Shown one piece after another: positions 7,086 through 16,170 of a DNA stretch of 64,000 nucleotides (its first letter is position 1; every line of letters begins with the position of its first letter). The position numbers and the translations under genes are program-made. Under the pieces are notes generated by a model, which searched no databases, had not been told where the DNA came from, and saw only the letters and a program-made list of their open reading frames with translations. The stretch lies in NCBI RefSeq assembly GCF_032108445.1, contig NZ_CP134876.1, positions 3,410,001 to 3,474,000 of the forward strand, read 5' to 3'. Source of the stretch: Micromonospora halotolerans. GTDB taxonomy: Bacteria > Actinomycetota > Actinomycetes > Mycobacteriales > Micromonosporaceae.

Positions 7086-9650
7086 CGGCACGGCCCGGCG
7101 CAGCAGCCGCGCCACCACGGCCCGCTCCCGGGTGAACTCGGCCGCCTCCGGATAGCCGCTGTGGTTGCGGATGGGCGGGTCGGCCACCTCGCCCCCGACG
7201 GGGTGCAGCGCCTCCGGGTCGGCCACCGGCACGTCCCGTTCCCCGGCGGTCACCGGCCAGCCCAGAGGATCGGTGTCGCGCCAGAAGTTGGTCCACGAGA
7301 CGTGCCCGCCGGGCCAGGTGAGCGCCCGGGCCAGGGTGCGCAGCCGCTCGGGGCCGAAGTACGCGGGGAAGACCCGGCCGTAGAGGCGGGTGAGCTGGCA
7401 TCCGTAGGAGAAGAACCAGGTCCGCCGTCGCCACCGGTGGGGCAGCTGCAGCAGCATGGCGGCGCAGATGACGGTGCCCTGGCTGTGCCCAGAGAGGATC
7501 ACGCCGTCCATCCGGTCGGGGTGCAGCGGGGGGAGCGCGAGCAGCCCGGCGACCCGGGTCTGGAGTTCCGGCACGGCGCGCTCGGCGTAGCTGGGCGGGG
7601 CGAGCGGGTGCGCGGCCCGGGGCCAGAAGGTGCCGACGTCCCAGATGACGCCGACCGAGCGGCGCACCGTGTCGGTGCGGTAGACCAGCAGCCCGAGCGC
7701 GCTGATCACCACCGGCAGCCAGCCGAGCATGGTGTCGCCCCGGTTGGCGGTCCAGTGGATGACGGCCGGCCATCCGGAGGGGGAGAGCGGGCTGGGCCGG
7801 CTGCGGGAGAACGCGGCCGCGCAGCAGAGCGTCACCAGCACCACGGAGACGGCCGCGTAGCAGCCGACCAGCCGGATCGCGTGCTCGCCGACCAGCCGGT
7901 GCAGCGCCCGGAACGTGCTGACGTCGCGGCAGCGGCGCAGGTCGTGCGCGGAGAGGCCGGCGTTGTCGGCGGTGAGGACGGTGTACTCGACCCGGCGCAG
8001 GGACTGAAGCAGCACGGCGGCCCGGACCAGCATCGCGAGCAGGGCGAGCAGGGCGACCACGCAGGCCAGCCCGGCCCAGAAGACCGCCAGCGGGGGCACC
8101 ACCCGGCTGTGGCCGCTCGGGTCGGCCCGGCTGTCGAGCCGGTCGCTGACCCAGTAGAGGAGCCCGGCGCAGTAGGCGACCGCCATCATCCACCCGAAGC
8201 CGGCGATGAGCGCCGGGCCGCGGCCGCCCCAGGCGAGGTCGGTGTGCGCGCCGAGCGGCTGCACCGGCACGGCCGGCCGGCTCCGCGGCAGGAGCAGCCC
8301 GGTCACGGCGATCGCGATGGCCGGCCCGGCGAGCGTCCAGTTGCTCAGGGCGTCCGGCGCGTCCGGGAGGCCGGGCAGGCCGCGCTCGGTCCAGGCCAGC
8401 CCGATCGGCAGCAGCAGGCCGCCGGCCACCGGCCCGAACAGGGCGCGCCGCCCGGAGCGGTTCACCGCGCCGATGGTGACCAGCAGCAGCGCCTGGTACG
8501 TGGCGAGCCAGGCGACCGCGGTGTCGTAGCCGGGCAGCGACCGGTCGGTGCGGCAGCCCGCGATGCCCGGGTCGGTGACGCACCCGATGGGCGGCCGGTA
8601 CGTGGACAGCGGCCGGCCGGCGGGACCGTCGGGCAGCAGGAGCAGGGTGAACGTCCCGGCCAGGCCCAGCCCGGTGAGCAGCGCCAGGGTCGCGCTCCAC
8701 CGGCCGAGTGGCGTGGCGCCCTGCCGCCGGGTCAGCCAGGGCCGGCCCAACGCCACCACGGCGATCGCCACCACGGCCGCGAGCAGGCCGACGGTCGGCC
8801 AGGCGACCGCGGCCCGCAGCCCGCGCGGCGGGTCCATGACCATCACCGCGGCCACCGGGACCGCCGCGGCGATCACCGCTCCGGTGCACAGGTGCAGGAC
8901 GGCGGCCCGGCGCAGCTGCCCCTCGCCGTTCCAGAAGGTCGGGTCCTGGAGCGGGTTCTCCAGCGGCTCCGGCCGGTCCGGCGGGTCGGCGGGCGGGCCG
9001 TCCTGCCGCGCCGCGGGGCGGGGGTGCGGTTCGGCGGGCATCTCCGCCTCGTACTGGTAGGTGCGCCAGGCGACCCCGCCGAGCCCGGCCAGCAGGAGCA
9101 GCGGCACCAGCAGGCCGGCGGCGAGCGCGCGGGTGTCCTGGCGCCACCAGGCGTTGCCGAGGAACTCCATCGGGCCGGGGAGGTGGCCGAGGCAGTCCAG
9201 GCCGACGCACTGCCAGCCGATCAGGTCCACCCCGATCCCGGTCGCCGTGATCACGAGGGTGCCGGTGAGGCTCAGGCAGAACAGCCGGATGAGCCAGGCG
9301 GTGATCCCGGAGCGGCTGGCCCAGCGTTCCTGGTCCGGGTCCGGCGGGATTCCGGTGCGGGCGTAGAGCGCCACGTTGGCCAGGGTGAAGGGCAGCAGCA
9401 GCGTCCACAGGGCCCGCTCGACGTCGCGCCGGGTCCGCGCGCCGGAGGTCAACTGCCCCCAGCTGTACGCCTCGACGGTGATCGGGTCGTCCCGGCCGGC
9501 CGTGCTGGCGCGGTAGAAGCCGGTGACCGCGCCGCCGGCGACCAGGTCGGGCTGCGCGCCGTCGCCGCCGGGGGCGGGGCGCAGTCCGAGCAGCTGGTCG
9601 GGCGGGGTGTTCGACACCCCGTGTACGCGCAGTTCGAGCACCCGTTCCAT
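7062..9650 (-). CDS. Large polytopic membrane protein with alpha/beta-hydrolase-like ends
   Basis: 862 residues. The N-terminus MERVLELRVHGVSNTPPDQ has the strand-plus-HG look of an alpha/beta hydrolase oxyanion region. About thirteen hydrophobic segments follow between residues 88 and 670, then a soluble C-terminal part carries VILSGHSQGTVICAA, whose GHSQG (about residues 721-725) is a classic nucleophile elbow. Asp and His candidates follow (FWRDTDPLGW; RNHSGY). I read it as a serine hydrolase domain interrupted by a membrane insert. No function is known to me. ATG at 9650 follows AGGGGGC. Its 3' end overlaps the kinase gene by 24 bases. Confidence 0.75.
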   Translation of the reverse strand: MERVLELRVHGVSNTPPDQLLGLRPAPGGDGAQPDLVAGGAVTGFYRASTAGRDDPITVEAYSWGQLTSGARTRRDVERALWTLLLPFTLANVALYARTGIPPDPDQERWASRSGITAWLIRLFCLSLTGTLVITATGIGVDLIGWQCVGLDCLGHLPGPMEFLGNAWWRQDTRALAAGLLVPLLLLAGLGGVAWRTYQYEAEMPAEPHPRPAARQDGPPADPPDRPEPLENPLQDPTFWNGEGQLRRAAVLHLCTGAVIAAAVPVAAVMVMDPPRGLRAAVAWPTVGLLAAVVAIAVVALGRPWLTRRQGATPLGRWSATLALLTGLGLAGTFTLLLLPDGPAGRPLSTYRPPIGCVTDPGIAGCRTDRSLPGYDTAVAWLATYQALLLVTIGAVNRSGRRALFGPVAGGLLLPIGLAWTERGLPGLPDAPDALSNWTLAGPAIAIAVTGLLLPRSRPAVPVQPLGAHTDLAWGGRGPALIAGFGWMMAVAYCAGLLYWVSDRLDSRADPSGHSRVVPPLAVFWAGLACVVALLALLAMLVRAAVLLQSLRRVEYTVLTADNAGLSAHDLRRCRDVSTFRALHRLVGEHAIRLVGCYAAVSVVLVTLCCAAAFSRSRPSPLSPSGWPAVIHWTANRGDTMLGWLPVVISALGLLVYRTDTVRRSVGVIWDVGTFWPRAAHPLAPPSYAERAVPELQTRVAGLLALPPLHPDRMDGVILSGHSQGTVICAAMLLQLPHRWRRRTWFFSYGCQLTRLYGRVFPAYFGPERLRTLARALTWPGGHVSWTNFWRDTDPLGWPVTAGERDVPVADPEALHPVGGEVADPPIRNHSGYPEAAEFTRERAVVARLLRRAVPSPRQGVG

Positions 9651-9734
9651 GACGCCCCCTGGGTGAACCGTCCACTACTCAGAGTGCACCCTCGGGCCGG
9701 AATCCGCACCCCGCCGAAGCGTCGTTTCAGCAGG

Positions 9735-10301
9735 TCAGACGGTCTCTTCGAGGCTCCGAACCGGACGAGCGGGGTTACCCAAGGCCACCACATTGGGGGG
9801 TAGGTCCCGGGTCACCACCGCGCCCGCGCCGACCACGGTGTTGTCCCCGATGGTCACGCCGGCCAGCACGATGACCCCGCCGCCGAGCCAGACGTTGTCG
9901 CCGATGGTGATCGGCTGGGCCGCCTCCCACTTGGCCCGCCGGGCCGCCGGTTCGACCGGGTGGGTGGCGGTGAGGAGCTGCACGTTCGGCCCGATCTGGA
10001 CGTCGGCGCCGATGGTGATCCGCGCGACGTCGAGGAAGACCGCGTTGAAGTTGACGAAGCTGCGCGGCCCGATGTGGGTCTGGTGGCCGTAGTCGCAGTA
10101 GAGCGGCGGGCGCACCCAGGTGCCCTCGCCGACCGAGCCGAGCAGCTCGCGGAGGGCGGCGAGGCGGCCTTCCGGGTCGTCGGCGGAGCTGCGGTTGAAG
10201 TGTTCGCTGAGCCGGGCGGCCCGGTCCAGATCGGCGGTGATCTCCGGGTCGTCGGCGATGTACGGCTCGCCGGCGAGCATGCGGTCCTTCATGGCGGTCA
10301 C
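9735..10301 (-). CDS. Sugar O-acetyltransferase, maltose/galactoside type, LbetaH
   Basis: 188 residues. The N-terminus (MKDRMLAGEPYIADDPEI) is the maltose acetyltransferase leader, and the C-terminal two thirds is a left-handed beta helix of hexapeptide repeats (ITIGADVQIGPNVQ, ITIGDNVWLGGGVIVLAGVTIGDNTVVGAGAVVTRD). The catalytic His lies in LLTATHPVE. It should transfer acetyl from acetyl-CoA to a sugar hydroxyl. GTG at 10301 has AGGATC upstream; ATG at 10292 is the alternative. It is divergent from the secreted subtilase. Confidence 0.88.
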   Translation of the reverse strand: MTAMKDRMLAGEPYIADDPEITADLDRAARLSEHFNRSSADDPEGRLAALRELLGSVGEGTWVRPPLYCDYGHQTHIGPRSFVNFNAVFLDVARITIGADVQIGPNVQLLTATHPVEPAARRAKWEAAQPITIGDNVWLGGGVIVLAGVTIGDNTVVGAGAVVTRDLPPNVVALGNPARPVRSLEETV

Positions 10302-10364
10302 CGGGCGATCCTGCCCCGAAGGACGGCGGCTGCGGGACCGGTTCCGTCGGATAGACGACTTCCG

Positions 10365-10385
10365 ATTACATACGCGGTATGCAAT
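10365..10385. promoter_or_regulatory. Palindrome ATT-N-CATAC-GCG-GTATG-N-AAT upstream of the subtilase
   Basis: A nearly perfect dyad with nine-base arms, centred about 69 bases before the subtilase start, in the divergent interval with the acetyltransferase. A related palindrome (CATACCCGGTATG) occurs at 16171-16183 upstream of another TTG-started gene. This looks like an operator for a dimeric repressor; the regulator is not identifiable here. Confidence 0.5.
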
Positions 10386-10443
10386 TCTGACCATCTGCGT
10401 CGATGCGTACCCATCGATGAAGACGCTTGACGAAGGAGGAACG

Positions 10444-13400
10444 TTGCGCCGAAATCGAAGAAGAATCGCCGGCCTCGGCCTCACCCTCGGGCTGGCGCTG
10501 GGCGTGCCCCTGCCGGCCTCCGCCGCCCCGGCGGCCACCACGGACCGCGCCCCGGCCCGCGCCGCGGCGGCGCGGCCCGGCGAGCCGGTCACCGTCACCC
10601 TCATCACCGGCGACCGGGTCACCGTCACCGCCGCCGGACAGGCGGCGGTCCGCCCCGGCGCCGGCCGCGCCGAAGTCGGCTTCCTGGTCACCCGGGAACG
10701 CGGCCACCTCACCGTGCTGCCGCAGGACGCGCTGCCCCTGGTCCGGGCCGGCCGGGTCGACCGGCGGCTGTTCGACGTCACCGGGCTGGTCGCGGCCGGC
10801 TACGACGACGCCCGGCGGGACACGCTTCCGCTGCTCGTGTCGTACCGGCCGGGTTCGGCCCGACGGGCGGCGGCCCCGGTGGCCGGCACCCGGGTGACCC
10901 GCGACCTGCCGGCGATCGGCGGCGCGGCGCTGGTCGCGACGAAGGCCGACACCGCCGCGGTCTGGGGCGCGGTCACGGCGGACCGGGCCGGCGCCCGGGT
11001 CGACGCGGCGGGGGATGTCGACCGGATCTGGCTGGACGGCCGGCGGCGCGTCACCCTGGACCACAGCGTGCCGCAGATCGGCGCCCCCACGGCCTGGGCC
11101 GCCGGTTTCACCGGCAAGGGGGTCAGCGTCGCGGTGCTCGACACCGGCGTCGACCTCAGCCACCCGGATCTGGCCGGCCGGGTCGCCGACTCGCGCAACT
11201 TCAGCGAGGCGGCCGAGTCGGACGACATGGTCGGGCACGGCACGCACGTGGCGTCGATCATCGCGGGCAGCGGGGCCGCCTCCGGCGGGAAGTACCGCGG
11301 CGTCGCCCCCGACGCCACCCTGCTCTCCGGCAAGGTCTGCGAGAACGAGGGCTGCACCGAGTCGGCGATCCTCGCCGGGATGCAGTGGGCCGCGGCCGAG
11401 AAGCACGCCAGCGTGGTCAACATGAGCCTCAGCGGCGCGGACTTCCCCGAGGTGGACCCGCTGGAGCAGGCCGTCGAGACGCTGACCGCGCAGACCGGCA
11501 CGCTGTTCGTGGTGGCCGCCGGCAACGACGGCGCCGACGGGTCGGTCGGCTCGCCGGCCACCGCCGACGCCGCGCTGGCGGTCGGCGCGGTCGACCGGGA
11601 CGACAAGCTGGCCGACTTCTCCAGCCGGGGGCCGCGGGTCGACGGCGGGCTCAAGCCGGACATCACCGCGCCCGGCGTCGAGATCGTGGCCGCCCGGGCC
11701 GCCAACGGCACCATCGGTGACCCGGTGGGGGACCGCTACGTCTCCCTCTCCGGCACCTCGATGGCCACGCCGCACGTGGCCGGCGCGGTGGCACTGCTCG
11801 CCCAGCAGCACCCCGGCTGGACCGCCGGGCGGTACAAGGCCACGCTGATGGCCTCGGCGAGGCCGCACCCCGACCAGACGGCGTTCCAGCAGGGCGCGGG
11901 ACGGGTCGACGTGGCCCACGCGATCACCGAGCAGGTCACCAGCGACCCGCCCAGCGTCTCGTTCGGGCTGACGGCCTGGCCGCACGGTGACGACCAGCCG
12001 GTCGCCCGCACGGTCACCTACCGCAACGGCGGGACCGGCCCGCTCACCCTCGACCTCACCGTCGACGTCACCGGCCCGGACGGGCGCGCCGCACCGGCCG
12101 GCATGTTCACCCTCGGCGCGTCCCGGCTCACCGTGCCGGCCGGCGGGACCGCCCAGGTCACGGTCACCGCGGACACCCGGCTCGGCGGCCTGGACGGCTA
12201 CTGGACCGGCCGGCTGGTCGCCCGCGCGGGCGACACGGTCACGGTCACGCCGCTGGCGGTCAACCGCGAGGTCGAGAGCTACGACCTGACCGTCGTGCAC
12301 CGCGACCGGGCCGGCCAGCTCACCGGTGACTACTTCACCACCCTCGTCGGGCTGGACGGTGTCCTGTACCGGGACGTGTACGACGCCGACGGCGAGGCGC
12401 GGATCCGCCTCCCCAAGGGCCGGTACGGCCTGAACAGCCTGATCTACGTGCCGGGGGAGGAGAGCTGGACCGAGGTGTCCATGCTGGCCCAGCCGGAACT
12501 GGTGGTGAGCGGCGACCAGCGGCTCACCGTCGACGCCCGGCGGGCGAAGCCGGTCCGGTCCACCGTGCCGCAGCGCGGCGCGGCCCCACTGCTGATCGAC
12601 CTCTCGGCCAACTGGTCCACCGAGGACGCCACCTACGGGTTCGGGCTCTGGACGTCCAGCTTCGACGGCCTCTACAGCGGCCAGCTCGGGCGCGGCGTCT
12701 CCGACTCCCTCTTCGTCGCCGCCCTGGCCAGCCAGTGGCTCGAACCGACGGCGCCGGAGCGCAGCCCCTACCTCTACGCCCTCAACGAGCTGTTCCCCGG
12801 GCGGATGCCGACCGGGTTCGTCCGGCACTACCGGCCGGCGGACCTGGCCACCGTCACCCACCGGTTCGCGGCCGGCTACGCGGGGCTGGAGAACGAGCGG
12901 ATCGTCTTCCCGGAGTCCGACTACAACATCGGCGGCTCGGCGATCGTCGTGCCCGTTCCGGTGCCCGGGAAGCGGGTCGAGCACTACAGCACGGCCCGCA
13001 CCGGCTGGAGTTCCGAGCTCGACTTCGGTACGCGGGGCGAGGACGGCTGGTTGGAGGTGCGGGCCGTGCTGGAGTCGGTGCCGACCCGCTACCGGGCCGG
13101 CCGGACCTACCGGGAGGACTGGAACAGCGCGCCGTACGGACCGTCGTTCCCGCAGCCGCGCTGGCCGGAGCAGGGCATCACCCGCAGCGGGGACACCCTC
13201 GTGGTCTCCCTGCCGGTGCACAGCGACGCCGCCGGCCACCCCGGCGGCTCGCTCAACGACACCGACCGGACCGCGCTCTACCGCAACGGGAAGCTCCTCG
13301 CGGAGCAGCCCGCCCCGGGGTACGGCGAGTTCCAGGTGCCGCCGGGCGCCGCGAGCTACCGGCTGGAGACCTCGGCCACCCGGGGCTTCACGGACCTGAG

Positions 13401-13785
13401 CACCGAGGTCTCGGCCGCCTGGACGTTCCGGTCCCAGCGGGTGCCCGGTGACGACTGGGTGCGGCTGCCGGCCATGGCCGTCCGCTTCGCCCCGCCGCTG
13501 GCCGTGGACAACAGCGCCCCGGCCGGCCGGACCTTCACCATCCCGGTGACAGTGCAGCGGCAGCCCGGCGCGCCGGCCACCCCGGTCGCGGCGCTCACCG
13601 TCGACGTCTCCTACGACGGTGGGAAGACCTGGCGCAGGGCGGCCCTGCACCGGCAGGGCGCGGGCTGGGCGGCCACGGTCCGGCACCCGGCCGGCCCCGG
13701 CTACGTCTCGTTGCGGGCCACCGCCCGGGACCGCGCCGGCAACACGGTCACCCAGCGGATCATCCAGGCGTACCGCCTGCGGTGA
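10444..13785 (+). CDS. Secreted S8 family serine peptidase (subtilase)
   Basis: 1113 residues. The N-terminus LRRNRRRIAGLGLTLGLALG...ASAAPA is a clear Sec/Tat-like signal peptide with AXA sites. After a propeptide region the subtilisin domain carries Asp233 (AVLDTGVDLSHPDL), His265 (GHGTHVASI) and Ser439 (SGTSMATPHVAG). Some 650 residues of beta-rich C-terminal domains follow and end in RDRAGNTVTQR. The start is TTG at 10444, chosen for the strong GAAGGAGGA four bases upstream and the correct signal peptide; the ATG at 10417 lacks a ribosome site. Probably a degradative exoprotease. Confidence 0.9.
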   Translation: MRRNRRRIAGLGLTLGLALGVPLPASAAPAATTDRAPARAAAARPGEPVTVTLITGDRVTVTAAGQAAVRPGAGRAEVGFLVTRERGHLTVLPQDALPLVRAGRVDRRLFDVTGLVAAGYDDARRDTLPLLVSYRPGSARRAAAPVAGTRVTRDLPAIGGAALVATKADTAAVWGAVTADRAGARVDAAGDVDRIWLDGRRRVTLDHSVPQIGAPTAWAAGFTGKGVSVAVLDTGVDLSHPDLAGRVADSRNFSEAAESDDMVGHGTHVASIIAGSGAASGGKYRGVAPDATLLSGKVCENEGCTESAILAGMQWAAAEKHASVVNMSLSGADFPEVDPLEQAVETLTAQTGTLFVVAAGNDGADGSVGSPATADAALAVGAVDRDDKLADFSSRGPRVDGGLKPDITAPGVEIVAARAANGTIGDPVGDRYVSLSGTSMATPHVAGAVALLAQQHPGWTAGRYKATLMASARPHPDQTAFQQGAGRVDVAHAITEQVTSDPPSVSFGLTAWPHGDDQPVARTVTYRNGGTGPLTLDLTVDVTGPDGRAAPAGMFTLGASRLTVPAGGTAQVTVTADTRLGGLDGYWTGRLVARAGDTVTVTPLAVNREVESYDLTVVHRDRAGQLTGDYFTTLVGLDGVLYRDVYDADGEARIRLPKGRYGLNSLIYVPGEESWTEVSMLAQPELVVSGDQRLTVDARRAKPVRSTVPQRGAAPLLIDLSANWSTEDATYGFGLWTSSFDGLYSGQLGRGVSDSLFVAALASQWLEPTAPERSPYLYALNELFPGRMPTGFVRHYRPADLATVTHRFAAGYAGLENERIVFPESDYNIGGSAIVVPVPVPGKRVEHYSTARTGWSSELDFGTRGEDGWLEVRAVLESVPTRYRAGRTYREDWNSAPYGPSFPQPRWPEQGITRSGDTLVVSLPVHSDAAGHPGGSLNDTDRTALYRNGKLLAEQPAPGYGEFQVPPGAASYRLETSATRGFTDLSTEVSAAWTFRSQRVPGDDWVRLPAMAVRFAPPLAVDNSAPAGRTFTIPVTVQRQPGAPATPVAALTVDVSYDGGKTWRRAALHRQGAGWAATVRHPAGPGYVSLRATARDRAGNTVTQRIIQAYRLR

Positions 13786-13824
13786 GCCGGTCGTCCGGGA
13801 ACGCCGACAGGCCGCCCGGACGGC

Positions 13825-13857
13825 GGACGGGCCGGGGCGGAAAGCCCCGGCCCGTCC
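13825..13857. terminator. Convergent terminator, subtilase / dapD
   Basis: Perfect 14-base inverted repeat GGACGGGCCGGGGC with loop GGAAA, between the two converging genes. Confidence 0.75.
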
Positions 13858-13868
13858 CGCGTCGTCGC

Positions 13869-14828
13869 TCAGTCGTTGGCGTGCAGCGCCGCGTTCAGCT
13901 CGATGCCCCGGCCGGTGCGCGGCTTCGCCTCCAGCGCGCCGGTCACCGAGTTGCGCCAGAACAGCAGGCCGTCCACGCCGGAGAGCTCGCGGGCCTTGAC
14001 CACCCGCCCGTCCGGCAGGGTGATCTTCGAGGCGGCGGTGATGTAGCAGCCGGCCTCCACCACGCAGTCGTCGCCCAGGGTGATGCCCACGCCCGCGTTC
14101 GCGCCGACCAGGCTGCGCTCGCCGATGCGCACCTTCTCGGTGCCGCCGCCGGAGAGGGTGCCCATGATCGAGGCGCCCCCGCCGATGTCCGAGCCGTCGC
14201 CGACCACCACGCCCTGCACGATCCGCCCCTCGACCATCGAGGTGCCCAGCGTGCCGGCGTTGAAGTTGACGAAGCCCTCGTGCATCACGGTGGTGCCGGC
14301 GGCCAGGTGCGCCCCGAGCCGGACCCGGTCCGCGTCGGCGATGCGCACGCCGGCCGGGACCACGTAGTCGGTCATCCGGGGGAACTTGTCCACCCCGTGC
14401 ACGGACAGGTGGCGGCCGGCGGCCCGCTCGATGACCCGCAGCTCGTCGACCCGCTCCGGCGGGCACGGCCCGGCCGAGGTCCAGGCCACGTTGGCCAGCT
14501 TGCCGAAGATGCCGTCGAGGTTGAGCTCGTTGGGCCGCACCAGGCGGTGGGAGAGCAGGTGCAAGCGGAGGTACGCGTCCGCGGCGTCCTTGATCGGGTC
14601 GTCCAGCGAGCCGATCACGGTGACCACCTGGACCGTGCGCAGGCCGGGCAGCGCCCGCTCGCCGACCGCGCCGGGCGGCAGGTCCAGCACGTCGGCCTCG
14701 TCCTCACCGGCGACCAGCGGCAGCTCGCCGAGCCCCAGCTTGCCGGTGGGATACCAGGTGTCCAGCACCTGGTCGTCAGCGGTGATCGTGGCCAGGCCGA
14801 TGCCCCAGGCAGACTGTGCGGTCGTCAC
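13869..14828 (-). CDS. dapD: Tetrahydrodipicolinate N-succinyltransferase
   Basis: 319 residues. Succinylates L-2,3,4,5-tetrahydrodipicolinate from succinyl-CoA, the first step of the succinylase branch of DAP/lysine synthesis. The N-terminal domain (SAWGIGLATITADDQVLDTWYP) and the beta-helix part (MHEGFVNFNAGTLGTSMVEGRI, GDGSDIGGGASIMGTLSGGG) are those of actinobacterial DapD. GTG at 14828 lies seven bases after a TACCGT box and has no ribosome site, so the mRNA is probably leaderless. It is head-to-head with dapE, with 24 bases between the start codons. Confidence 0.93.
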   Translation of the reverse strand: MTTAQSAWGIGLATITADDQVLDTWYPTGKLGLGELPLVAGEDEADVLDLPPGAVGERALPGLRTVQVVTVIGSLDDPIKDAADAYLRLHLLSHRLVRPNELNLDGIFGKLANVAWTSAGPCPPERVDELRVIERAAGRHLSVHGVDKFPRMTDYVVPAGVRIADADRVRLGAHLAAGTTVMHEGFVNFNAGTLGTSMVEGRIVQGVVVGDGSDIGGGASIMGTLSGGGTEKVRIGERSLVGANAGVGITLGDDCVVEAGCYITAASKITLPDGRVVKARELSGVDGLLFWRNSVTGALEAKPRTGRGIELNAALHAND

Positions 14829-14835
14829 GGTGCTG

Positions 14836-14845
14836 ACGGTACCGT
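14836..14845. promoter_or_regulatory. Palindromic bidirectional -10 shared by dapD and dapE
   Basis: The ten-base palindrome ACGGTACCGT reads TACCGT on both strands. On the plus strand seven bases separate it from the dapE ATG; on the minus strand seven bases separate it from the dapD GTG. The exact symmetry suggests one promoter core firing leaderless transcripts in both directions. Confidence 0.6.
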
Positions 14846-14852
14846 GCGAGAC

Positions 14853-15926
14853 ATGCAGAACCCGTTGACCCCCGAGGTCTTGGCCGATCCGGTGGCGCTG
14901 ACCCGCGCGCTGGTCGACATCGAGTCCGTGTCGCTCAACGAGAAGGCCATCGCCGACTGCGTCGAGGAGGTGCTGCGGGGCGTGCCGCACCTCACCACCT
15001 ACCGGCACTCCAACACCGTGATGGCGCGCACCGACCTGGGCCGGGCACGGCGGGTGGTGCTCGCCGGCCACCTGGACACTGTGCCGCTCAACGACAACTT
15101 CCCGTCGACCATGCGCGGCGACCTGATGTACGGCTGCGGCACCTCCGACATGAAGTCGGGCGTGGCCTTCGCGCTGCACCTGGCCGTGACCCTGCCCGAC
15201 CCGCGCTACGACGTGACCTACTTCTTCTACGAGGCCGAGGAGATCGAGTCGAGGTACAACGGCCTCACCCTCGTCTCCCAGGCGCACCCGGAGTGGCTGG
15301 CGGCCGACTTCGCGCTGCTGCTGGAGCCGACGTACGGGATCGTCGAGGCGGGTTGCCAGGGCACCATGCGGGCGATCGTCACCACGCACGGCGAGCGGGC
15401 CCACGCGGCCCGGTCCTGGCACGGGGTGAACGCCATCCACGGCGCCAATGAGGTGCTGCGCCGGCTGACCACGTACGAGGCGCGCCGGGTCACCATCGAG
15501 GGCTGCGACTTCCGCGAGGGCCTGAACGCGGTGCGGATCACCGGCGGGGTGGCGGGCAACGTCATCCCCGACCGCTGCGAGATCGAGATCAACTACCGGT
15601 ACGCCCCGGACCGTGACCCGGCGGCGGCCGAGGCGCACCTGCGCGAGGTCTTCGCCGGCTTCGACCTGACGGTCACCGACGCGGCGGCCGGCGCGGCCCC
15701 GGGCCTGGACAACCCGCCGGCGCAGGAGTTCCTGGCCGCGGTCGGCGCGGCCCCGATCGGAAAGTTCGGCTGGACGGACGTGGCCCGGTTCGCGGCCATG
15801 GGCATCCCGGCGCTGAACTTCGGACCCGGCGACCCCAACCTGGCCCACCACAAGGACGAGCACGTCGAGCTGACGAAGATCCGCGACGGCGCGGCCACCC
15901 TGCACCGCTGGCTCGCCCCGTCCTGA
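14853..15926 (+). CDS. dapE: Succinyl-diaminopimelate desuccinylase
   Basis: 357 residues, M20 metallopeptidase family. Hydrolyses N-succinyl-LL-DAP to LL-DAP and succinate. Zinc ligand regions are VLAGHLDTVPLNDN, GCGTSDMKSG and the catalytic glutamate pair in FFYEAEEIES; the C-terminal metal histidine is in PNLAHHKDEHVEL. With DapC and DapD in the same window, three steps of the pathway are linked. The ATG at 14853 lacks a ribosome site and sits seven bases after the shared palindromic -10. Confidence 0.93.
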   Translation: MQNPLTPEVLADPVALTRALVDIESVSLNEKAIADCVEEVLRGVPHLTTYRHSNTVMARTDLGRARRVVLAGHLDTVPLNDNFPSTMRGDLMYGCGTSDMKSGVAFALHLAVTLPDPRYDVTYFFYEAEEIESRYNGLTLVSQAHPEWLAADFALLLEPTYGIVEAGCQGTMRAIVTTHGERAHAARSWHGVNAIHGANEVLRRLTTYEARRVTIEGCDFREGLNAVRITGGVAGNVIPDRCEIEINYRYAPDRDPAAAEAHLREVFAGFDLTVTDAAAGAAPGLDNPPAQEFLAAVGAAPIGKFGWTDVARFAAMGIPALNFGPGDPNLAHHKDEHVELTKIRDGAATLHRWLAPS

Positions 15927-15934
15927 GTACGCGA

Positions 15935-15967
15935 CCGGGGGCCCGCGTCGGTGACGCGGGCCCCCGG
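15935..15967. terminator. Terminator between dapE and a convergent small gene
   Basis: Perfect 15-base stem (CCGGGGGCCCGCGTC) with a three-base loop, starting eight bases after the dapE stop and nine bases before the end of the convergent gene. Confidence 0.8.
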
Positions 15968-15975
15968 CCGGACCA

Positions 15976-16137
15976 TCAGAGCGTGGTCGTCAGCGGGCTG
16001 TCCGTCTCGGTGGTCTCGCCGGTGAGGTCGGTGTGGTGGGCTTCCATCATCCGGGCGCGGCGGCGCTCGGCCACCACGTCACGGATCCGCCGCTGCATCT
16101 GCCGGCGGATCCGGATCATCTCGCTGTTGCTGATCAA
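15976..16137 (-). CDS. Small basic protein of unknown function
   Basis: 53 residues, begins LISNSEMIRIRRQMQRRIR, with a strongly basic helix (residues 8-32) and a Thr-rich acidic tail. I recognise no domain. TTG at 16137 is chosen because GGGGGAGGAG lies eight bases upstream; no ATG or GTG fits the ribosome site. A CATACCCGGTATG palindrome and a TACTAT -10 lie 35-55 bases upstream, like the palindrome at the subtilase. It could be a nucleic-acid-binding or regulatory peptide, but that is inference from charge alone. Confidence 0.6.
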   Translation of the reverse strand: MISNSEMIRIRRQMQRRIRDVVAERRRARMMEAHHTDLTGETTETDSPLTTTL

Positions 16138-16170
16138 CGCTGGCTCCTCCCCCGAAGGCGCGTCGCCGGG

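Noticed and set aside
10366..14466. Very long open frame on the minus strand across the subtilase gene
   Set aside because: Composed of low-complexity Arg/Gly/Ala-rich sequence antisense to a well-supported subtilase; a product of GC-rich codon bias. Only its leftmost part corresponds to a real gene region, where dapD is read in another frame.
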